Shown here: in pieces, positions 34,973 through 42,958 of the stretch | How positions within the stretch are numbered: the first letter of the stretch is position 1 | Layout: each line of letters begins with the position of its first letter | Source: UBA1723 sp045629285 | GTDB lineage: Bacteria > Bacteroidota > Bacteroidia > Bacteroidales > Paludibacteraceae | DNA: 64,000 bases | Direction of reading: 5' to 3' | Assembly (NCBI GenBank): GCA_045629285.1 | Contig: JAZQQY010000016.1 | Coordinates: 1-64,000, forward strand | Translations under genes and position numbers: made by a program | The notes under the pieces: generated by a model | The model's database searches: none | Told to the model about the DNA's origin: nothing | What the model saw: only the letters and a program-made list of their open reading frames with translations

Positions 34973-36502
34973 ATGAGCAACTACGCATCCGAAAATAAAA
35001 GAATTGCTAAGAACACATTGGCTCTGTATGCACGGACCATCATTGTGATGGTGGTGTCGCTATACGTGTCTCGCGTGTTGCTTGAAAATTTGGGAGTGAA
35101 CGATTACGGTATCTACAACGTAGTAGGTAGTATCGTGATCTTGTTTTCATTTCTGAATAATGCACTCACTGCATCTTCACAACGTTTCCTTACTGTTGCG
35201 CTTGGTGAAGGTGACGATGAAAAGATGAAGAAGGTATTCAGCACTTCCGTTTCCATACAGTTAATATTGGTTGCGGTATCTGTTGTGCTTCTTGAGATAG
35301 GAGGTACTTGGTTTTTGAATAACCGTCTAAGTATTCCGGATGGACGATGGGAGGCGGCAAACTATGCTTTTCAATTCTCTATCCTCACATTCTGTTTGAA
35401 TTTTGTTCGTGTGCCGTATTCGGCAAGTGTGGTCGCCTACGAGAGACTGGACTTTTTCGCTTATGCAAGTATTATAGATGCGATATTAAAGCTTGGTATC
35501 GCATATATGATTGGCGATACAGGATTCGACAGACTTGTGATGTACGCTTTTTTGCTTGCATTCGAGAGCTTTGTCATGTTGGTGGTCTACATGAAGTTCT
35601 GTACACGAACATTCAATACTTGCGAATACAAAAAAATCCTGGATAAGACAATCTTTCGAGAGATGTTTGAGTTTTCTGGTTGGACTTTGTTCGGCGGATT
35701 CAGCAACGTAGCTACACAGAACGGATTCCTTTTCATGTTGAATATGTGCCGCGGAGTTGTCGCTAATGCAGCTATGGGTATCGCCAATCAGGTATTGACT
35801 GCGTTGGTTACGTTTGTATCAAGTTTCCAGACGTCGTTCCAGCCTCAGATTGTCAAGTCGTATGCACAAGGAGAGATCGGTCGTGTCCACAGTTTGATCA
35901 ACAGCACGTCTAAATTCTCTTTTGCATTGATGTTCTTGCCTGCATGCTTGTTGATAGTAAATATAGATATGGCATTGGAGATTTGGTTAGGAAATGTGCC
36001 TGAAAACGCTGCTCGTTTCTGTCAGATCCTGATAATATGTTCCATGGTGGATGCTGTTACCGGTCCGTTCTATTGTGCTATAATGGCGACAGGAAAGATC
36101 AGCAAATATCAGATATTCATTAGTTTGAGCTTCTTGCTTGACTTGTTCGTGTCGCTATTGCTTTTCGAGGCGAAAGTCGAACCGTATTTAATTTTGGTGT
36201 CGAGAATCTTTACAAGAGGAGTGGTTAACGGAATCATAGGAATGTATTTCCTTGAAACTCTGATAGGTCATGATGTCGTTTTGTACTTAAGAAAGACGGT
36301 GTTGCCGATAATTGTTTTCTTGATGCTGGCCTTGCCAATGGCTTATTCCGTATATTCAGAATATTCTGGCTTTGAACGTCTGTATGTCTCTATACTGGTC
36401 ATGGGTATTGTATTTTTGTTTTTATGCTACTATGTACTCTTTGCACCGTCGGAGAGAGAATATATAAAGTCGTTCATATATAAGATCAGGAATCGTGGAT
36501 AG
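34973..36502 (+). CDS. Wzx-like polysaccharide flippase
   Basis: A 509-residue polytopic protein of the MATE/MVF-like polysaccharide exporter family with about 14 hydrophobic segments. The start (NTLALYARTIIVMVVSLYVS and ENLGVNDYGIYNVVGSIVIL) is diagnostic, and ANQVLTALVTFVSSFQTSFQ is the usual mid-protein segment. It flips lipid-linked repeat units across the inner membrane. Its 3' end overlaps the next gene by 8 bp. Confidence 0.9.
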   Translation: MSNYASENKRIAKNTLALYARTIIVMVVSLYVSRVLLENLGVNDYGIYNVVGSIVILFSFLNNALTASSQRFLTVALGEGDDEKMKKVFSTSVSIQLILVAVSVVLLEIGGTWFLNNRLSIPDGRWEAANYAFQFSILTFCLNFVRVPYSASVVAYERLDFFAYASIIDAILKLGIAYMIGDTGFDRLVMYAFLLAFESFVMLVVYMKFCTRTFNTCEYKKILDKTIFREMFEFSGWTLFGGFSNVATQNGFLFMLNMCRGVVANAAMGIANQVLTALVTFVSSFQTSFQPQIVKSYAQGEIGRVHSLINSTSKFSFALMFLPACLLIVNIDMALEIWLGNVPENAARFCQILIICSMVDAVTGPFYCAIMATGKISKYQIFISLSFLLDLFVSLLLFEAKVEPYLILVSRIFTRGVVNGIIGMYFLETLIGHDVVLYLRKTVLPIIVFLMLALPMAYSVYSEYSGFERLYVSILVMGIVFLFLCYYVLFAPSEREYIKSFIYKIRNRG

Positions 36503-37481
36503 ATATAATTATGTCTTTTTTTTGGAGGCCTTTTTTGAGTTCAACAGGGTTATATATGCTGAGATTGGCAAACGCCAGAATGTGAAGAATGTGATCGGAT
36601 TCGTACCTGAGAACAGATTCCTGAGAATTTTGTTCCAGCTTCAGCATTCCAAAACTACGAACCGATTTTTCAGTTTGCCATTCAAGTCGTTGTGGTTCAA
36701 CTCTTATTTCAAGAACGATTTTGTCGACAAAAGCAAACCGATCGTGTTCATTTTCGATGCGAAGTGGATGCAGTACGACTTCATGCGTGAGTATGCTAAG
36801 TGGTTGCGGAAGAAGTTTCCTGGATGCAAACTTGTCGCTAATTATATCGACATTGTGGCGACTTGGGAGGACTGTGCCAAACCGGATGCTATCAGAGACA
36901 TGTTCGACATGTTGGTGACATACGATAAGGACGATGCGGAGAAATACAATATGCATTGTCATCCTACTGTCTATGCTGAGGCAAAGATCTCAAAACCTAA
37001 TAATACTCCTAAGTCGGATGTCTTTTTTGTCGGTGCTGCAAAAAACCGTATGAAGAAGATCCTTGAGACTTACGATGCGTTGGAGAGTGCAGGGCTAGAG
37101 TGTTGTTTCTATGTGGTGAATGGAAAACCGCCTTACAATCAGGAGCGACGTGGAATGCATTACCTTGACGATGTCTGGATGCATTACGACGAGTGTGTGC
37201 AGCATGTCCAGAACTCCAAATGTGTTCTTGAGATAATGCAGATGGGTGCAAAAGGTGAGACTTTGCGCACTTGGGAAGCGATTACTTACGGCAAAATGTT
37301 GCTTACGGATAATCCGTCTATCAAGGAGTCGAAATATTACAGTGAGGATTATGTTTCGATTATCGGTGAGGATGGCTCGGTAGATACGCAAAGAATCAAG
37401 GATTTTGTATGTAAGGAGAATCCTTTCAAGGATAAGATCACTCCTGAGAACCTTCTTCAATATATTGCAGATAATTTATGA
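36495..37481 (+). CDS. CgeB-like glycosyltransferase
   Basis: A 328-residue protein with GTG start overlapping the flippase stop by 8 bp. No in-frame ATG exists near the start. The C-terminal half looks like a CgeB/GT-B domain (SDVFFVGAAKNRMKKILETY; ALESAGLECCFYVVNG; CVLEIMQMGAKGETLRTWEA; YGKMLLTDNPSIKES), where the last segments form the nucleotide-sugar site. The N-terminal half has no recognisable motif. It overlaps the polymerase gene by 4 bp, indicating translational coupling through this part of the locus. Confidence 0.75.
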   Translation: MDRYNYVFFLEAFFEFNRVIYAEIGKRQNVKNVIGFVPENRFLRILFQLQHSKTTNRFFSLPFKSLWFNSYFKNDFVDKSKPIVFIFDAKWMQYDFMREYAKWLRKKFPGCKLVANYIDIVATWEDCAKPDAIRDMFDMLVTYDKDDAEKYNMHCHPTVYAEAKISKPNNTPKSDVFFVGAAKNRMKKILETYDALESAGLECCFYVVNGKPPYNQERRGMHYLDDVWMHYDECVQHVQNSKCVLEIMQMGAKGETLRTWEAITYGKMLLTDNPSIKESKYYSEDYVSIIGEDGSVDTQRIKDFVCKENPFKDKITPENLLQYIADNL

Positions 37482-38767
37482 ATTATATACCAGCGATATA
37501 CTTCGGCATACTTACGGCCATTCTTATAAAGAAACGTGGCATAGACGCAAGCTCTTATATCTCATTGATATTTTTGATTACGTCTGTGTTGGCTATATTT
37601 ATCGATGTGATGGGATTAAATCCTAATCTTGTCTCATTCGCATCTCTACTGCCGACAATTGTCTATTGTATATTGCTGTCGTGTTTCATTATTCCTGTCG
37701 CCAACATTGAGCTTGATACTTTTGATGCGATCTCATTCAAGAATCAGAAGTTGATGAGGTGGTTGGTATACATCTTCTTCGCCACTTTTGTCGGTAATGT
37801 TGCGGCATATTGGGGCGACTTGATGTTCGTCATCTCTTATGGTGATTTCGGAGAACTTAAGGCGTTGGTATATGAAGGAGATGCCTATAAGCTTACTTCT
37901 TATCCGATATATATAGAGGCAATCTTGTACCCGATGCGTATTTTGGCAAATGCAAGTGTCGTGATGTCTTTTGTCTTCTTCTTCAACATTACTCATCTGA
38001 AGGAGAAATGGTGGATCAACCTGATGGCGATAGTCAGCTCTTTGACCGTGGTGTTTACCGGCATGTTGGCGATCGACCGTTCCAAGACGTTCTTCTGGGT
38101 GTTGCTGTTGGGATTGTCGGTGGCGATATTCTGGAATCACATGTCTGCCAAGATTAGAAGTATTGCGATAACATTCAGCTCGATCTTGATTCTGGCTGCT
38201 GCTGCGTATGCACTTTCCGTGACTAAAGACCGATTTGAAGATAGAGATGGTGGTTCGGAAGGTGGTATTATCACATATTTGGGCCAGCCCTACTATCATT
38301 TCTGTCAGCTGTGGGACTATTATCCTGCGCCTGATGGAATCACGACTAAAGCTCTTCTGCCTTCATTCCATAAGTATATTCTTCACGATTTTGAAGGTAC
38401 GGTAGCGTATCAGACTGAAATGGGATTGAAGTGCAATATGGATTTGGGAGTGTTCTATACGCATCTTGGATCGTTCTTGCTTACCGCTGGTAAGTTCGGA
38501 CCGTTTATGATTTCTGGTGTATTTCTTCTGCTCTTCTTTGTCTTGTTCAACGAAAAGGATTTTGTACGAACCGTTGACAACAAGAAAATCAGGTGTATGC
38601 CATTTGACAAAATGCTGATTATGTATTTTCTGTTGCAGATCCCTACGGTGGGATGCATCAGTTATTATTATGAGAACTATTATACGGAGATTGCTACATA
38701 TCTGATAATTGTTGCACTTTATTGTGTAATGGACAATGGCGAGCAGATCCTAAAAATACGCAAATGA
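37478..38767 (+). CDS. Wzy-like O-antigen/oligosaccharide polymerase
   Basis: A 429-residue protein with about 10-12 membrane segments and one large periplasmic loop (residues about 250-345, containing DRFEDRDGGSEGGIITYLG and PSFHKYILHDFEG), the topology of repeat-unit polymerases. Sequence identity within this family is low, so the assignment rests on topology and the position between glycosyltransferase genes. Starts within ATGA of the upstream gene and ends overlapping the next gene in the same way. Confidence 0.8.
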   Translation: MNYIPAIYFGILTAILIKKRGIDASSYISLIFLITSVLAIFIDVMGLNPNLVSFASLLPTIVYCILLSCFIIPVANIELDTFDAISFKNQKLMRWLVYIFFATFVGNVAAYWGDLMFVISYGDFGELKALVYEGDAYKLTSYPIYIEAILYPMRILANASVVMSFVFFFNITHLKEKWWINLMAIVSSLTVVFTGMLAIDRSKTFFWVLLLGLSVAIFWNHMSAKIRSIAITFSSILILAAAAYALSVTKDRFEDRDGGSEGGIITYLGQPYYHFCQLWDYYPAPDGITTKALLPSFHKYILHDFEGTVAYQTEMGLKCNMDLGVFYTHLGSFLLTAGKFGPFMISGVFLLLFFVLFNEKDFVRTVDNKKIRCMPFDKMLIMYFLLQIPTVGCISYYYENYYTEIATYLIIVALYCVMDNGEQILKIRK

Positions 38768-39852
38768 GAATAGTACATGTAATACCTCAATTGGCCTCGG
38801 GTGGAGGCGAGCGTTTCACAATCGACTTGTGCAACACGCTTGTCGCGCAGGGTCATGATGTGGCTCTAATCGTTCTTTTACCTTTTGATGATTTCGGCAG
38901 TTTCTATAAGAATGAGGTGTCGGATAAGGTCAAACTAGTCTGTTTGGATAAAAAGAGTGGACTTGATGTGACTCTTGGTTGGAGGTTGAGAAAAACTATT
39001 TCAGATTTTGCTCCTGATGTGGTTCACTCGCATCTTAGAGCAATTCTATATATGCCTTTGTCGGTGTTTACTATGAAGGCAAAGTTTTTCCATACTGTCC
39101 ACAATACTGCAGACAAAGAGGCAGGCGGTGCTATTGGGGGAACATTGAGAAAGTTCTTGTTTAAGACGAAGATGGTGACTCCGGTGACAATCTCTCTTGA
39201 GAGTCTTGACTCTTTTGAAAAGTTCTATGGAATGTCTACTACAATGATCTTCAACGGACGAGATATTCCAGCGTCGCTTCAGATCAGCGATGGAGTGAAG
39301 AGAGAGATAGATGGATTAAAGTCGACACCTGCAACCAAAGTGCTTGTGCATTTGGCTCGTTATACGAATGTGAAGCGACAGGACTTTATGGCAAGAGTCG
39401 CAAAGAGATTACAGAACGAAGGATTTGACTTCACCGTCCTATTTATCGGACGAACAGATGAAGAGATTCTAAAAGGTGTGAAAGCAGCCGATTGTTCTCT
39501 TTGTCATGTGCTTGGAGAGAGAAAGAATCCGTTGGAATACTTGAAAGCTGCAGATGCATTCTGTTTGTGTTCCACTTATGAAGGTATGCCGATTTCGTTG
39601 ATCGAGGCGATGGGTGTCGGAACAATACCTGTCTGCACTCCGGTTGGTGGTATAGTGAATGTGGTGAAGGATGGTGAGACTGGTTTTTTGTCGACTGACC
39701 TTTCGGAGGATTCCTACTACGATGCAATGAAGAGATTCTTGACTTTGGATGAAGCAGATAGGGATGGGATGAAGATAAAGGTTCAAAAAGGTTATGAGCC
39801 CTACACAATGCGTGAGTGTGCGAATAAATATCTGAACTTATACAAAAAATAA
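38764..39852 (+). CDS. family 4 glycosyltransferase
   Basis: A 362-residue GT-B enzyme. The N-terminal acceptor domain starts MRIVHVIPQLASGGGERFTI; the C-terminal donor domain holds LGERKNPLEYLKAADAFCLC and the EX7E motif in YEGMPISLIEAMGVGTIPVC. ATG 38764 overlaps the polymerase stop in an ATGA arrangement, which is more convincing than the open frame beginning at 38722. It adds a sugar to the repeat unit; specificity unknown. Confidence 0.9.
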   Translation: MRIVHVIPQLASGGGERFTIDLCNTLVAQGHDVALIVLLPFDDFGSFYKNEVSDKVKLVCLDKKSGLDVTLGWRLRKTISDFAPDVVHSHLRAILYMPLSVFTMKAKFFHTVHNTADKEAGGAIGGTLRKFLFKTKMVTPVTISLESLDSFEKFYGMSTTMIFNGRDIPASLQISDGVKREIDGLKSTPATKVLVHLARYTNVKRQDFMARVAKRLQNEGFDFTVLFIGRTDEEILKGVKAADCSLCHVLGERKNPLEYLKAADAFCLCSTYEGMPISLIEAMGVGTIPVCTPVGGIVNVVKDGETGFLSTDLSEDSYYDAMKRFLTLDEADRDGMKIKVQKGYEPYTMRECANKYLNLYKK

Positions 39853-39904
39853 AGATTTTGTGTTGATAATCAGTTTGATATATTGAAACGTAAGAGTTAG
39901 GGTA

Positions 39905-40942
39905 ATGAGATATAAAGTTTCAATAATAGGATATTTGGCAAAACAGAAACCGCTTTTCGACGGCCAAACGGTCAAGACAAAGCAGTTGGCTAGCGTACTC
40001 CACAGCCATCTTTCCGACGATGAGATCGGAGAGCTGGACATGCAGAGTATGCGCAAAAATCTTGTTGATTTCTTTTGGAATTTCTTTAAGATCTGCCGTA
40101 ATAGCGACAATGTGATAATCCTTCCTGCTTATGGTGCATTGTTGCTGTTCCCTTTGTTGTGTCTTATGTATCGTAGCAATACTACCAAATTATATTACGA
40201 TGTGATTGGTGGTTGGCTTCCCGGATATGTGGAGAAACATACTTATCTAAAGTACTTGTTGAAGAAGTTCGACGGTATTTGGGTGGAGACAACAGTAATG
40301 TTGAAGGCAATGGAGGAGAAAGGATTTAAGAACCTGACAATCGTGCCAAACTTCAAGAATCTTACCATTCTGAAGAAGGAGGATTTGAATATGACGCCGT
40401 CGACACCTGTACGATTCTGTATTTTCTCAAGAATCATGGAGAAGAAAGGAATAGACGATGCTGTCAATGCTGTGATGGAAGTCGACCCGGAAGGAAATGC
40501 ACTTTCTTTGGATATCTACGGTCAGATAGATCCGTCATACACAGAGCATTTTACTGAACTTCAGAAGAAATTCCCTGCCAACATCCGTTATTGCGGTTGT
40601 GTGGATGCTACAAAGAGCACCGAAACTCTTAGAGAGTATAATGCGTTGCTTTTCCCAACGAAGTTCCCAACAGAAGGTCTTCCCGGGACTTTGATCGACG
40701 GGTATTCAGCAGGAATCCCGGTTATTTCTGCAAAATGGAACAGCTATTCCGACTTTGTGGAGGAGGGTAAGACTGGAATCGGCTATACTCAGTTCAAATA
40801 CGATGAATTTGTGGCTATTTTGCGCAAGGTTAGGGAAAATCCGTCGATTTTGACTGAGATGAAAGAAAACTGCCTAGATAAAGCAAAAGAGTATTCGGCA
40901 GAAACAGTAGGAAAACAAATTCTATCACTAATAGATTTATAG
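39905..40942 (+). CDS. family 4-type glycosyltransferase
   Basis: A 345-residue GT-B protein. Visible marks are GYLAKQKPLFDGQTVKTKQL at the N-terminus, FCIFSRIMEKKGIDDAVNAV at the start of the donor domain, and FPTEGLPGTLIDGYSAGIPV with its EX7-like nucleotide-sugar motif. It is separated from the previous gene by 52 bp and is followed 1 bp later by another glycosyltransferase. Donor and linkage are unknown. Confidence 0.87.
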   Translation: MRYKVSIIGYLAKQKPLFDGQTVKTKQLASVLHSHLSDDEIGELDMQSMRKNLVDFFWNFFKICRNSDNVIILPAYGALLLFPLLCLMYRSNTTKLYYDVIGGWLPGYVEKHTYLKYLLKKFDGIWVETTVMLKAMEEKGFKNLTIVPNFKNLTILKKEDLNMTPSTPVRFCIFSRIMEKKGIDDAVNAVMEVDPEGNALSLDIYGQIDPSYTEHFTELQKKFPANIRYCGCVDATKSTETLREYNALLFPTKFPTEGLPGTLIDGYSAGIPVISAKWNSYSDFVEEGKTGIGYTQFKYDEFVAILRKVRENPSILTEMKENCLDKAKEYSAETVGKQILSLIDL

Positions 40943-40943
40943 T

Positions 40944-41720
40944 ATGCATAACTACGGAAAGGTATCAATTATAACTCCAACGTACAATTGTGCTAGTTAT
41001 ATTGGAGAGACGATAGAAGGAATCTTGTCGCAGACATATCAGGATTGGGAGTTACTTATCACTGATGATTTGTCGACAGACGATACTGTGAAGATAGTTC
41101 GGTCGTATGCAGAGAAGGATGATAGAATCAAACTTCTTGCTATGGATGAGAACAAAGGTGCAGGGTATGCTCGCAATAAATCAATTGAGCGTGCAACTGG
41201 CAGATATATAGCTTTTTGTGATGGAGACGACGTGTGGATGTCGCATAAATTGGAGAAGCAGCTTGAATTTATGCAGGAGCACAACGCTCCTATCTGCCAT
41301 TCGTCTTACCTGAAGTTTGATGAAAACAGCAAGGTGTTCGCAATAGTCGTGTGTCATAAGAAGGAGACTTTCGATACGATGAAATATGACGACGGTATGG
41401 GCTTCCTAACAGTGATTTACGATACACAGAAACTGCCGAAGCAGTTGATGCCTTTGATGCGTAAACGTCAGGATTGGGCATATAAACTTATCATCATGCG
41501 TGATGGAGCGACTTCTTACGGTATGGTTGAACCGCTTGCATATTACAGAGTAGGTCAGGCTTCGTTGTCAAAGAACAAGTTGGGCCTGGTTAAATACAAT
41601 GTCAATGTCTACAAGGAGACATTGGGATACAGCACATTGCGTGCGTATCTTACTTTTGCTTTCGGCTTTATGCCAAAACACATCTTGAAATTGCTTAGAC
41701 TTAAAATAACAAACGCTTAA
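40944..41720 (+). CDS. family 2 glycosyltransferase
   Basis: A 258-residue GT-A enzyme of the WcaA/teichoic-acid-like type. The core begins KVSIITPTYNCASYIGETIE, continues with LITDDLSTDDTVKIV and GAGYARNKSIERATG, and has the metal-binding motif in AFCDGDDVW. The C-terminal 80 residues (MPLMRKRQDWAYKLIIMRDG) are typical for this subgroup. Probably completes repeat-unit assembly just upstream of the initiating transferase gene. Confidence 0.88.
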   Translation: MHNYGKVSIITPTYNCASYIGETIEGILSQTYQDWELLITDDLSTDDTVKIVRSYAEKDDRIKLLAMDENKGAGYARNKSIERATGRYIAFCDGDDVWMSHKLEKQLEFMQEHNAPICHSSYLKFDENSKVFAIVVCHKKETFDTMKYDDGMGFLTVIYDTQKLPKQLMPLMRKRQDWAYKLIIMRDGATSYGMVEPLAYYRVGQASLSKNKLGLVKYNVNVYKETLGYSTLRAYLTFAFGFMPKHILKLLRLKITNA

Positions 41721-41732
41721 TTTAGAGATAAT

Positions 41733-42917
41733 ATGGTAACTTCTATTGTTGTTTGTATGGTTTGTACGGTTGCTGCCTGTGCATTTGGCACCGTTCTCAA
41801 TCCAAAGCTTGTGGAGATTGCATACGACAAGAATCTTTTGGACAGTCCTGGTACAAGAAAACTTCAGAAGAAGCCAGTGCCTGTCATTGGAGGAATCAGT
41901 GTTTACCTGGCGGCAATTGCAGCAGCAGCGATTTGTAATGTTTTCATTCCTACAAATTCGCTTTACATGGCAGTTGCAGCGATATCTATGATTTTCTTCG
42001 TGGGTTTGTTCGACGACTTGACGGATTTGAGTCCGAAGAAGAAGTTTATCTTCCAGATTTCATTGGTGGTCCTTCTTTTTATTACGGATACATACAAGAT
42101 AGATACTCTGAACGGAATCTTTGGTATTTATGAATTGCCTGTTTGGGCAAGTTTGACGTTGAGTCTGCTTACAGGAGTAGGTCTTATGAATGCCATCAAT
42201 ATGATTGACGGAGTAGACGGTTTGAGCAGTGGATACGGTATCTGCTTCTGTGCGTTCTGTGGCTCGTATTTCTTGGCTCATGACGACATTGTGAACGGAA
42301 TTTTTGCCTTCACGTTTGTAGGGTCTTTGATCCCGTTTTTTATGGTCAATGTATTTTCATCCAAATATAAGATGTTCATTGGCGACAGTGGTTCGTTGGT
42401 GATGGGAATGCTTGCCTATATCTTCTGCTGTACTCTTTTGGATGAATCCGGAACAAATATCAACAGTAAGAATGTGAGTTTGGCTTTGGCTGTTTTTGCT
42501 GTGCCGATCTTTGATACATTGAGAGTCATGACAATGAGAATGGTGCATGGAGGCTCTCCGTTCAAGGCGGATCGTACACATTTGCATCACATATTCGTAT
42601 CTTTGAATATGCCGCACATTTTCATTACATTGTTCATTATTTTGATGGAACTTATGATTGCCGGACTATGGGTTGTGTTGTTCTCATTCAACCTTAACGT
42701 CACTGTCCACACAGTATTGATTGTTGTCTTGTGTGCTTCTATTGTATGGGGAGTATATGTCTACTTGGATCATATCCGTGTAAAAGAACCGAATAGATTC
42801 CATCGTTATGCCGACATCATACAATATATCAGAAGAAAACCAGATAACTTTATGGCGAGATTCGGTAATTGGCTAGACAATCCAAATAAGTTGCAAAGAA
42901 TAATCAATAAAATCTGA
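41733..42917 (+). CDS. WecA/MraY-family polyprenyl-phosphate sugar-1-phosphate transferase
   Basis: A 394-residue polytopic enzyme. Diagnostic motifs: KKPVPVIGGISVYL, the Asp pair in FFVGLFDDLTDLSPKKK, GLMNAINMIDGVDGLSSGYG, MFIGDSGSLVMGML and the histidines in DRTHLHHIFVSL. It places the first sugar phosphate (often GlcNAc-1-P) on undecaprenyl phosphate and so starts repeat-unit synthesis. The soluble C-terminal tail is about 60 residues. It is the last of the run of closely spaced glycan genes before a new promoter at 42926. Confidence 0.9.
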   Translation: MVTSIVVCMVCTVAACAFGTVLNPKLVEIAYDKNLLDSPGTRKLQKKPVPVIGGISVYLAAIAAAAICNVFIPTNSLYMAVAAISMIFFVGLFDDLTDLSPKKKFIFQISLVVLLFITDTYKIDTLNGIFGIYELPVWASLTLSLLTGVGLMNAINMIDGVDGLSSGYGICFCAFCGSYFLAHDDIVNGIFAFTFVGSLIPFFMVNVFSSKYKMFIGDSGSLVMGMLAYIFCCTLLDESGTNINSKNVSLALAVFAVPIFDTLRVMTMRMVHGGSPFKADRTHLHHIFVSLNMPHIFITLFIILMELMIAGLWVVLFSFNLNVTVHTVLIVVLCASIVWGVYVYLDHIRVKEPNRFHRYADIIQYIRRKPDNFMARFGNWLDNPNKLQRIINKI

Positions 42918-42925
42918 TAAAATTG

Positions 42926-42933
42926 TAGTTTTG
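42926..42933 (+). promoter_or_regulatory. -7 element of the CotH-kinase gene
   Basis: TAGTTTTG, 25 bp before the ATG at 42959, suggesting that this gene can be transcribed apart from the glycan genes. Confidence 0.5.
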
Positions 42934-42958
42934 TAGATATTTAGTTAGTCCCAATTGC